Below, one piece after another: positions 1-7,733 of a stretch of DNA of 64,000 bases; position 1 is the first letter of the stretch, and each line of letters opens with the position of its first letter. A model generated the notes under the pieces. That model was not told where the DNA came from, did no database searches, and saw only the letters and a list, made by a program, of their open reading frames with translations. Origin of the DNA: Saccharothrix sp. NRRL B-16348 (GTDB lineage Bacteria; Actinomycetota; Actinomycetes; Mycobacteriales; Pseudonocardiaceae). Position numbers and translations under genes: made by a program. Where the stretch lies: contig NZ_LGED01000205.1 in the NCBI RefSeq assembly GCF_001280085.1, positions 10,455-74,454 on the forward strand, in the 5' to 3' direction.

Positions 1-1250
1 TCGAAGACGAGGGTCCAGTCGGTCCACCCACTGGCCTTGCTCGCCGACACGATCCGGCCGCGCGGCATCACCAGGTAGGCGTTGTCGGCGCGGTCGAAGA
101 CGAGCTTCGTCCGCTGGGTGCTGCCCGGCGGCACGGGCACCTCGCGCTTGGTCCACGTGCCGTTCGCGTTGCGCACGACGTGGAACGTGCGGCCGTACTG
201 GGTGCGCTGCTGCGCGTAGTTCGAGACGCACTGCGTGAACCGGCCCGGCACGTAGCTGATCACCACGTGGGGCGTGCCCGCCGAGTCCGCGCCCTGGCCC
301 TCCTGGTTCATCAGGCCGTGGTTCGGGTCCAACGGATCCGCGACCAGGCCGGGCGAGCCGACCGACACCCTCGTGCCGCCCGTGGCGCCGACGACGGCGC
401 CCGCCGCGTTGCGCCACGTCCGACCGCGGTCGTCGCTGTAGACGTAGCCGGTGTCGTGGTTGGTCAGGCCGCCGGGGTTGCAGAGCACGCCCGAGTTGCC
501 CTCGCGCCACGTGAACGCGGCGTGCAGCCGACCGCGCCGGTCGTAGGTCAGGCCGTGCAGGTACATGTTGCGGGTCGTGGACACGACGCCGTTCGGCCCC
601 CGGTAGTCGCCGGTGGCGGACGACCAGCCGCCCAGCCTCCGCCACGCGCCGCCGGTGTACTCGGCCAGCTCGTTCACGCCGTTGCCCGACCGGCCGGTGC
701 GGAAGCTGAACTGCAACGCGCCCTCGGGCGTGACGACGAACTGCGGGTACGTCATGTTGCCCAGCTCCACCCCGCCGAGGGTCCGCTGCACGGTCCCGAA
801 CACCGACGGCGACCAGCGGTGCGACCCGGGCTGCGACGCGAGGCCCGCGACGGACTTCGAGTAGTGCAGCCGGGTGTCGTGGGTGTCCATCGCGACGTGC
901 AGGGTGCCGTCCTGGGGCGAGATGCCCAGCGAGATCACGTTGTGCGAGTCGTTGGCGCTCAGCTGGTGCGGCAGCACCGCCTTCTCCCAGCTCCCGCCCA
1001 GCGGCCGCCGCGCGATCACGGCGTTGCGGCTGGACGTGTACCAGGCCGCGTACTGGTGGCCGTTGTACGTGACCAGGGCGTCTTGGAACGCGTTGTTGTT
1101 GACCAGGCCGTCGTACGACACGAAGTACAGCGCCGACTGGTCGAGCAGCGTGTCGGACAACAGGGTGACGCCCGGCGCGGCGTGCGCGACGCCGGGTTGG
1201 ACCAGGGACGCGGTCAGCACGGCGGCCACGGCGAGTGGTGCCTTCCTCAT
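1..1250 (-). CDS. Secreted BNR-4 repeat protein (3' end cut by window edge)
   Basis: The reading frame runs from an ATG at 1250 to the left edge without a stop, so about 416 residues are visible and the C-terminus is missing. It starts with a typical signal peptide (MRKAPLAVAAVLTASLVQPG, cut probably after AHA), so the product is exported. The body has repeated Ser/Asp/Gly-rich beta-propeller blades, such as YSDDRGRTWRNA (a BNR/Asp-box) and GTLHVAMDTHDTRLHYSKS. This fits the BNR-4 family of secreted propellers, which includes sialidase-like and polysaccharide-lyase-like proteins. No substrate can be named. A pair of LacI-type palindromes lies just upstream, which suggests sugar-responsive control. 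It is divergent from the epoxide hydrolase. Confidence 0.8.
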   Translation of the reverse strand, partial: MRKAPLAVAAVLTASLVQPGVAHAAPGVTLLSDTLLDQSALYFVSYDGLVNNNAFQDALVTYNGHQYAAWYTSSRNAVIARRPLGGSWEKAVLPHQLSANDSHNVISLGISPQDGTLHVAMDTHDTRLHYSKSVAGLASQPGSHRWSPSVFGTVQRTLGGVELGNMTYPQFVVTPEGALQFSFRTGRSGNGVNELAEYTGGAWRRLGGWSSATGDYRGPNGVVSTTRNMYLHGLTYDRRGRLHAAFTWREGNSGVLCNPGGLTNHDTGYVYSDDRGRTWRNAAGAVVGATGGTRVSVGSPGLVADPLDPNHGLMNQEGQGADSAGTPHVVISYVPGRFTQCVSNYAQQRTQYGRTFHVVRNANGTWTKREVPVPPGSTQRTKLVFDRADNAYLVMPRGRIVSASKASGWTDWTLVF

Positions 1251-1310
1251 TGAAGACCTCGGTGATCGGTTGTCGGGTCGCGGCGGCGGACTACGACTGT
1301 CGCACAGAAG

Positions 1311-1389
1311 TGAAACGTTTCATAGCGCCGTCGGACGGACCGGTGATCACCTGTGCGCCACCGTCCCGGGGCGGATGTGGAAACGTTCC
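1311..1389. promoter_or_regulatory. Pair of LacI-family operator-like palindromes
   Basis: A perfect 12-bp palindrome TGAAACGTTTCA lies at 1311-1322, and a near copy GGAAACGTTCC at 1379-1389. GAAACGTTTC is the usual core for LacI/GalR-family repressors in actinomycetes. The first site is 61 bp upstream of the BNR-4 start and the second is 44 bp upstream of the epoxide hydrolase start, so either or both divergent genes may be controlled. No LacI gene is in the window. Confidence 0.6.
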
Positions 1390-1432
1390 GGACCGACGAC
1401 ACCGCCGACCCTTACCCCTGAGGAACATCGCC

Positions 1433-2662
1433 GTGACGCACCCCTTCCCCTTGGAGCCGACCCCGATCCACGTGCCCGACGAGGTCCTCGACGACCTGCG
1501 CGCCCGTCTCGCCTCGACCCGGCCGCCGCTGGACGAGGGCAACGAGGACTGGTCCTACGGCGTCCCGGCGAGCTACCTCAGCGAGCTGGTCGCCCACTGG
1601 CGGGACGGCTACGACTGGCGCGCGGCCGAAGCCGCCATCAACGCCTACGAGCACTACCGGGTGGACGTCGCCGGTGTCCCGGTGCACTTCATGCGCAAGC
1701 CCGGCCGCGGCCCCCGCCCGATCCCGCTGATCCTCACCCACGGCTGGCCGTGGACGTTCTGGCACTGGTCGAAGGTGATCGACCCGCTCGCCGACCCGGC
1801 CGCGTCCGGCGGCGACCCCGCCGACGCGTTCGACGTCATCGTGCCGTCCCTGCCCGGCTTCGGCTTCCCCGGCCCGCTCACCGGCTTCCCGGACGTCAAC
1901 TTCTGGAAGGTCGCCGACCTCTGGCACATCTTGATGACCGAGACCCTGGGCTACCGGAAGTACGCCGCCGGCGGCTGCGACATCGGCGGGATCGTCTCCA
2001 GCCAGCTGGGCCACAAGTACGCCGACGAGCTGTACGGCATCCACATCGGCTCCGGGCTGCCGCTGGACTTCTTCGCCGGGCCCCGCGCCTGGGACTTCGC
2101 CCGGAACCGGCCCCTCACCGACGACCAGCCCGCCGACGTCCGCGCCCGCGTCGTCGAGCTGGACCGCCGCTTCGCGTCCCACCTCGCCGTGCACGTGCTC
2201 GACGGCGCCACCCTGGCCCACGGGCTGAGCGACTCGCCCGCCGGACTGCTCGCGTGGCTGCTGGAGCGCTGGCGCGCCTGGAGCGACAACGGCGGCGACG
2301 TCGAGTCCGTCTTCACCAAGGACGACCTGCTCACCCACGCCACGATCTACTGGGTGAACAACTCCATCGCCACGTCGATGCGCTACTACGCCAACGCCAA
2401 CCGCTACCCGTGGACCCCGGCCCACGACCGCACCCCGGTCGTGCGGGCCCCGGTGGGCCTCACCTTCGTCACCTACGAGAACCCGCCTGGCGTCCACACC
2501 GCCGAGGAGCGCGTCCGGGCGTTCGAGAACGGTCCGCTGGCCGGCTTGTTCAACCACGTCAACGTCAACGCCCACGACCGGGGCGGCCACTTCATCCCCT
2601 GGGAGAACCCCGACGCCTGGGTGGGCGACCTGCGCCGCACGTTCCACGGCCGGAGGCCCTGA
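1433..2662 (+). CDS. Epoxide hydrolase (EHN-type alpha/beta hydrolase)
   Basis: An alpha/beta-hydrolase fold protein of about 409 residues with the N-terminal EHN segment (PFPLEPTPIHVPDEVLDDL). The oxyanion/HGWP motif is THGWPWTFWHW. The nucleophile elbow is GGCDIGG with the nucleophilic Asp at about residue 183. The TIYWVNN region carries a candidate proton-donor Tyr, and GGHFIPWENP holds the general-base His. The family opens epoxides to diols through an ester on the Asp. I chose the GTG at 1433 because TGAGGA sits 8 bases before it; longer in-frame versions add no family sequence. No signal peptide is seen, so it is probably cytoplasmic. The natural substrate is unknown. Confidence 0.88.
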   Translation: MTHPFPLEPTPIHVPDEVLDDLRARLASTRPPLDEGNEDWSYGVPASYLSELVAHWRDGYDWRAAEAAINAYEHYRVDVAGVPVHFMRKPGRGPRPIPLILTHGWPWTFWHWSKVIDPLADPAASGGDPADAFDVIVPSLPGFGFPGPLTGFPDVNFWKVADLWHILMTETLGYRKYAAGGCDIGGIVSSQLGHKYADELYGIHIGSGLPLDFFAGPRAWDFARNRPLTDDQPADVRARVVELDRRFASHLAVHVLDGATLAHGLSDSPAGLLAWLLERWRAWSDNGGDVESVFTKDDLLTHATIYWVNNSIATSMRYYANANRYPWTPAHDRTPVVRAPVGLTFVTYENPPGVHTAEERVRAFENGPLAGLFNHVNVNAHDRGGHFIPWENPDAWVGDLRRTFHGRRP

Positions 2663-2825
2663 ACGCACGATTTCCGCCTGGTCCGCATGCCACCACGATG
2701 AGGCAGGCCGAACGTGGAGGAGGCCGCGGTGGGAGCGTCCTGTGGACGCGGGGACGACGACCTGCGGCACTCTCGTACCGGCCGATGTCGGTGCACCGGC
2801 TGCCGCCGTGGTTGACGCGTCGGGC

Positions 2826-3438
2826 GTGCCCACGTGGCGGGCGCACGGGGTCGCCACCTGGCCGTTGACCGTCTTCCCGTTCTTCGACAACCCCGCCATC
2901 GTCAAGGCGAGCGGCGACCACTTCCCGTACGCGGTGCCGGATCAGGTGGACGTGACGCTGCGGGACGGCACCGCGCCGGGCTCGACCAGGTCGGGTTGCG
3001 GCGGCGGCACGAGCGGGAGCCGTCCGGGCGGGCTCCACCCGCGGTGTGGCGTGCCACGACGACTACGGCTCGGTGATCGCGGTGGTCGCCGACGCCTCCG
3101 ACGGCCGGGTCCGGCGCGTCACCGCGGCCGTGGACGTCGGCACCGTGCTGCACCCGTCCGGGGTGCGCGCGCAGGTCGAGGGCGGCGTGATGGACGCGCT
3201 GTCCACGGTGTCGGGCGCGCAGATCACCGTGCGGGACGGGCGGGTCGTGCAGTCGTCGTTCCGGGACTACGCGTGGGCGCGCATCGACCAAGCGCCGGAC
3301 ATCGACGTGGTGCTCGTGCCGTCGGACGCGCCCATCGGCGGCCTGGGCGAACTGGCCTACCCGCCCGCGGCGGCGGCGATCGCGTTCGCCACCGGACGGC
3401 CCGTCACCGGGATGCCGGTGGGCGTGGAGGTGGGCTGA
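2826..3438 (+). pseudogene. Decayed molybdopterin-binding oxidoreductase subunit (IorB/xanthine dehydrogenase type)
   Basis: Frame 1 at about 3000-3438 encodes an intact C-terminal end of a molybdopterin-binding subunit: GVACHDDYGS, VTAAVDVGTVLHPSGVRAQV, EGGVMDALSTV, FRDYAWAR and IGGLGELAYPP. There is no plausible start codon or N-terminal domain. Just upstream, in another frame (about 2838-2980), lies a coding-like piece (FPFFDNPAIVKASGDHFPYA, VPDQVDVTLRDGTAPG) that resembles the segment preceding this region in such enzymes. I read this as one gene broken by a large 5' deletion and at least one frameshift. A functional gene of this family is about 700 residues and carries several more cofactor-binding motifs. 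Confidence 0.6.
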
Positions 3439-3464
3439 ACCTCGCTGCGGCCGGAGCGCGCGGG

Positions 3465-6400
3465 TCACCGCCGGTCGACCTCGTCCAACCACCCGTCGGG
3501 TGTGGCGGTGAGCCGGTGGATCGTGTAGTCGCTCGTCCCGGCCGCGTTGAGGGCCGTGCGGTAGGCGGCCCCCGACAACGCGTCGGACTTGTCGGACCCG
3601 TCGGAGCCGGCTCGGGGCACCACGTCGGCGTAGTCGCGGGCGGCGGAGGGCGTGTGGGTCGGGTAGTACAGCGTCAGGCCGAGGAAGTCACGCGCGTCGC
3701 GGGTCGTCCGGAGTTCGTTGGGAACCGCCTCGTCCAGGGTGACGAGCACCGTGGACCTGAGGCAACACAGATCCTTGTCGTAGAGCGGCCCGTCAGGGTC
3801 CAACCTCCGGTAGTAGAGCAGCGCCGACGGCTGTTCGTTCGGCGAGGGGAGCTCGTCGAGCCACTCCATGTCCAGGACGTTGCGGATGTGCTCGTGCATG
3901 GTCGACTGGCGCAAGGCGATCTCGGCGAACGCTCCGTCCTGGGGGAAGAAGAGGACGGATTCGCCCCGCAGCGCCGACGGGACCCCGTCGAGGCGACGGT
4001 CGGGAACGGATTCGCCCCGCAGCCCCAACGGGAACCCGTCGAGAACGAGTTCGCTGCGGTCGGCGAACGTCGTGACCGTCGCACGGAAGTGGCGTCCGGG
4101 GCGCTGGTTGATCGCCCTGATCCGGTCGAGGGCCGTGCCGAGGTGACGGTCGTCGGTACCGCTGTTCACGAGTCGGACCACGGTGGGTGAACCGAGCCGG
4201 GCGCGTTCCCGCTGCGCGAGCGCGACCCCTTCGGCGACCGACCTGGCGGCCGGCGTCAGCGACGTCCCCACGCCCAACGGCAGGACGAGGGCGATCGTCG
4301 TGGCGCCGGGCACGCCCTCCGCCAGTTCGTTGCCCTCGCGCAATCGGGCGATCGCCTTCTCCGAGGCGGCGAGCCGGTCCAGGTCGGACGGGGCCAGCAG
4401 GCCGATGCAGGACGCGACTCCGTCGTCGTACACGCGAACCCGGTCGAAGTCGGCGCCCAAGTGCAGGACCGGCCTGCAGCGCAGGTGGGTGGCCGTGGTC
4501 AGCGTGACCACCGCGGTCGCACCGAGTGCGACTGCGAGCCCGACCGGCACCGCGCGCCGCCGCCGTCCGCGCGCCGGCGGCGCTGACGTCTCCACCGGTG
4601 TCGCCAGGCGGTCCTGGATGCGGACGTGGCGGAACTGGTACGCGCCACCGGACTGCCGCAGCAGGCCCCGGCTCCTGGCGTCGGAGAGGAAGTCGAGCAG
4701 CCGCCACGGCAACTTGCCTCGGACCGCGAGCACCGTGCTCGCGACGACGAACCGCGGCCAAGCCCTGGCGATGAACACGAGCACGGCCACCACGAGCAGC
4801 ACCAGCAGGGACACGGTCTTGGCCTCTGTGGCATTCCACTCCCCCGCACCGGAGAAATCGCCGTCCCCGGATTCGCCGAGCCATCCCGCCAAACCCCGAC
4901 CGAGCACCTCGCCTGTGAACGCGGTGACCGGCAAGGCCGGCAGGCTCAAGAGCCCGGCGACCGCGCCGGCGGCGAGCGCGCTCACGACCGAGGCCAGCCG
5001 GTCCTGCCGGAGGAACGCGATCGGGTCCGCGCGCAAGGGCCGTTCCGGGAGGGCGTCGAGCCAGTGGTGGACCGCGACCGCGGCGCCGACCACGACGACC
5101 AAGCCGACCAAGAACGCGGTCTGCGTCACGAATTCGGTGATGTCCGAGAAACCGGGGTCGTCGATCACGGTGAAGACACCGAGTCCCAGCACCAAGGGCA
5201 GGCCGGGCACGGCCACGAACCCCGCGCCGACCCGGAACCCCCGCCGGAGCCGGGCGGCCGAACCACGCCGGACCAGCGCCATGCGTCCGGGAGCACGCCC
5301 CGCCGTGCCGTGCCAGAGGACGGTGACCAGGGTCGCGACGATCACGCCCAGCAGCGCGCCTTGCTCGAACGTGTCCGCCGGGCGCTGCACGGAGGGGACA
5401 GCCAACGCCACGAAACCGAACACGATCCCGAACGCGACCAGCCCGAGGACGATGCCCAGCATCGGCGCGACCCACGGCGACACCACGTGGTCGGCCAACC
5501 GCCACCAGACCAGGCCGCGCTCGCGCCGGTCGTGCAGGTACCGGGCCAGGAACACCAACCACCGCCGCGCGGTCACGGCGTCCCAGCGGTCCGGCGCGGT
5601 CCCCGCCGGGTCGGGGGCGTACGCGGTGTCGATCGCGCGGTCCACCAGGTGGTCCTCGACCGCCAACCGGGACGGGAACCGGGCGACGTCGAGGAGTTCG
5701 CCGGGGTCACCGCCGCCGCGCTGGTAGGTCGTGTGCGCCAGCGACACCATCAACGGCGTCGACAGCGCGGCGGCCACCGGGCCGTCCGGCGCGCGTCGCA
5801 GGGCTTCGTAGACCGCCGACCACGACGTGCCGGCGGGCCAGTCGCCGACCGCGCTGAGGTAGCCGACCACGTCTTCGACGGCGACCGGGCGCACCCGCTG
5901 GACCGGGGCCTTCCTCAGGGCGGGCGCGCCGGCGTCGATCAGGTCGTCGTACTCCACCGAGCGGCACGTCAGCACCACCGGCCGGTCTACGCCGACCGCG
6001 GCGTTGATCCGTCGCACCGCGTGGCGCCTGGCGTCCTCGGGCACCTCGTCCAGCCCGTCGACCACCGGCAGCACCAGGCCGTTGGCGAGCAGCGTGCGGA
6101 CCACGTCGTCCCGGCCGTTGTAGTACCCCGTGGCCACTGAGTGCACGATCCACTCGTCGAACGGGTCACGCACCGGATCCCACGACGACGCCGCCAACAA
6201 CACCGGCACCGGCTCGTCGGGTTCCCGGTCCGCGAGCAGGCCGAGCGTGAGCAGGACGGCCAGCACCGACTTCCCCGAGCCCGGCTCGCCCAGCACCACC
6301 AGCCGCCCGCTGGCGATGCTCCGGTACTCGTCGGCCAACCCGGCGGCGGCGTCGTCGAACCGACCGTCCGTGCGCCCGGTCGACCAGGACAGCGGGAGCA

Positions 6401-6716
6401 CCTTGGCGTCGCGCAGCCCTCGGGCCCGCGCTTCGTCCAGCCACTCGCCGCGCAGCGTCTCGGCAAGGTCCTGCGCCAGTTCGGCCGCCCCGAGCGAGGA
6501 CCGCGGCGACCGGTTCAGCGCCAGCACGGCCGCGGCCAGCGCGGCGAGCCCGGTGAACGCACTGACCACGCTCGCCACCATGTCGCTCGCGGCGAGGTCA
6601 CCGCTGACCACGGCGATCGCCAGGCCGACGAACGCGACTCCCACGACACCGAGCACCGCTGCACGTCGACGCTCACGACCCTTGATGCGCACTCGACCGC
6701 TTCCCGTGTTCTCCAC
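3465..6716 (-). CDS. Membrane-anchored NACHT NTPase with periplasmic-binding-like C-terminal domain
   Basis: The 1083-residue product has two predicted N-terminal membrane segments (about 19-38 and 46-68). A NACHT NTPase follows, with Walker A GEPGSGKS at 143-150 and Walker B LVLPVVDGLDE at 214-224. Six or so further membrane helices lie between about 412 and 655. The segment YQFRHVRIQDRLA at about 693 is common at the end of actinobacterial membrane NACHT proteins. A last membrane helix (722-741) leads to about 340 residues likely outside the membrane that look like a type-1 periplasmic-binding domain (TTIALVLPLGVGTSLTP, ARSVAEGVALAQRERARLG). NACHT proteins are signal-transducing STAND NTPases; a receptor role for the C-terminus is inference. 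GTG start at 6716; another in-frame GTG is at 6692. Its 3' end is 26 bp from the decayed oxidoreductase. Confidence 0.8.
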   Translation of the reverse strand: MENTGSGRVRIKGRERRRAAVLGVVGVAFVGLAIAVVSGDLAASDMVASVVSAFTGLAALAAAVLALNRSPRSSLGAAELAQDLAETLRGEWLDEARARGLRDAKVLPLSWSTGRTDGRFDDAAAGLADEYRSIASGRLVVLGEPGSGKSVLAVLLTLGLLADREPDEPVPVLLAASSWDPVRDPFDEWIVHSVATGYYNGRDDVVRTLLANGLVLPVVDGLDEVPEDARRHAVRRINAAVGVDRPVVLTCRSVEYDDLIDAGAPALRKAPVQRVRPVAVEDVVGYLSAVGDWPAGTSWSAVYEALRRAPDGPVAAALSTPLMVSLAHTTYQRGGGDPGELLDVARFPSRLAVEDHLVDRAIDTAYAPDPAGTAPDRWDAVTARRWLVFLARYLHDRRERGLVWWRLADHVVSPWVAPMLGIVLGLVAFGIVFGFVALAVPSVQRPADTFEQGALLGVIVATLVTVLWHGTAGRAPGRMALVRRGSAARLRRGFRVGAGFVAVPGLPLVLGLGVFTVIDDPGFSDITEFVTQTAFLVGLVVVVGAAVAVHHWLDALPERPLRADPIAFLRQDRLASVVSALAAGAVAGLLSLPALPVTAFTGEVLGRGLAGWLGESGDGDFSGAGEWNATEAKTVSLLVLLVVAVLVFIARAWPRFVVASTVLAVRGKLPWRLLDFLSDARSRGLLRQSGGAYQFRHVRIQDRLATPVETSAPPARGRRRRAVPVGLAVALGATAVVTLTTATHLRCRPVLHLGADFDRVRVYDDGVASCIGLLAPSDLDRLAASEKAIARLREGNELAEGVPGATTIALVLPLGVGTSLTPAARSVAEGVALAQRERARLGSPTVVRLVNSGTDDRHLGTALDRIRAINQRPGRHFRATVTTFADRSELVLDGFPLGLRGESVPDRRLDGVPSALRGESVLFFPQDGAFAEIALRQSTMHEHIRNVLDMEWLDELPSPNEQPSALLYYRRLDPDGPLYDKDLCCLRSTVLVTLDEAVPNELRTTRDARDFLGLTLYYPTHTPSAARDYADVVPRAGSDGSDKSDALSGAAYRTALNAAGTSDYTIHRLTATPDGWLDEVDRR

Positions 6717-6863
6717 ACCGCCGGCGATCCGATGATTCTGGCACCGACGGGCGGATCAGGAGGCCGCATTCGATCACCCGTCGTGGTACGGCGTGTCGGC
6801 CGCGCTCACCGTCCGCGACTAATTCCGGTGGTGTCGCGGGGAGATCGACCTACCCTCTCCGCC

Positions 6864-7544
6864 ATGGACACGGTGGACTTGTGGCGCCCGACCGGACGCG
6901 CCGAGCTGGACCTCGTCGCGGCGTCGCGGTGGCGGGCGTGGCCGCCGCGGCTGCCCGACCAGCCGATCTTCTACCCGGTGGCGAACCGCTGGTACGCGAC
7001 GAAAATCGCGCGCGAGTGGAACGTGCCCGCCGGGGGCGTCGGCTTCGTCACGCGGTTCAGCGTGCGGCGGGACTTCCTCGACCGGTACCCCGTGCAGCAG
7101 GCCGGCGGTCGTGACGTGCTGGAGCACTGGGTGCCCGCCGAGGACCTGGAGGAGTTCAACGCCAACATCGTCGGCGCGATCGTGTGCGAGGCCGAGTACC
7201 GCGGCCCGGTCGCGGACGACGAGTTCGCTCAGGCCGAGGACCGGCTGGGACGTCCGCTGCCGGCGGCGTGGCGGCGCTACCTCCAGGGCGAGTCGTGGTT
7301 CCGCAGCGGCCGGCTGGGCGACGCGGTCGTCACCCTCTACACGCCGGCGGAGACGCTGAAGGCCACCGAGCACGCCGGTGCCGCGACCGTCGGCGACGAC
7401 GGCTCACGCGGGCGGCTCGCGTTCGACCTGACCCGCGACCCCGCCCCGGTGTCGCTGCTGGGCGTCACGCCGGACCCCGTGCCGGTGGCCGCGGACGCGG
7501 GCGCGTTCACCACGCGGGTGGAGTCCGGCGACCTCTCCTGGTGA
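6864..7544 (+). CDS. Two-domain protein with C-terminal SUKH (SMI1/KNR4)-like segment
   Basis: The 226-residue product has an N-terminal half containing LWRPTGRAELDLVAASRWRA and IFYPVANRWYATKIAREWN, a conserved actinobacterial region of unknown function. The C-terminal part (DDEFAQAEDRLGRPLPAAWR and the following residues) looks like the start of a SMI1/KNR4 (SUKH) fold. SUKH proteins often act as immunity proteins against polymorphic toxins, but no partner toxin is next to it. The ATG at 6864 is preceded 7 nt upstream by TACCCT (6851-6856) and by no Shine-Dalgarno sequence, so the mRNA is probably leaderless. Confidence 0.65.
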   Translation: MDTVDLWRPTGRAELDLVAASRWRAWPPRLPDQPIFYPVANRWYATKIAREWNVPAGGVGFVTRFSVRRDFLDRYPVQQAGGRDVLEHWVPAEDLEEFNANIVGAIVCEAEYRGPVADDEFAQAEDRLGRPLPAAWRRYLQGESWFRSGRLGDAVVTLYTPAETLKATEHAGAATVGDDGSRGRLAFDLTRDPAPVSLLGVTPDPVPVAADAGAFTTRVESGDLSW

Positions 7545-7733
7545 CCCGCACGAGCCGCCGATGGTGCATTCGGGTGGCCGAACACCCTGCCAACAGACGC
7601 TGACCGCACCGGGACGGGATGGCTAGCGTCGAGGCCGTTGGGGGCTTCGTCACTTCCGGTCCACCGCCACCGCGGGTCTGCGACGCCCCCGGACCGCGCG
7701 ATCCATCGCGCGCGCCGAAACCGGGAGGTATGT

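Noticed and set aside
1235..1432. Longer start for the epoxide hydrolase
   Set aside because: The added residues run through the operator palindromes and lack EHN sequence; the GTG at 1433 has a good SD.
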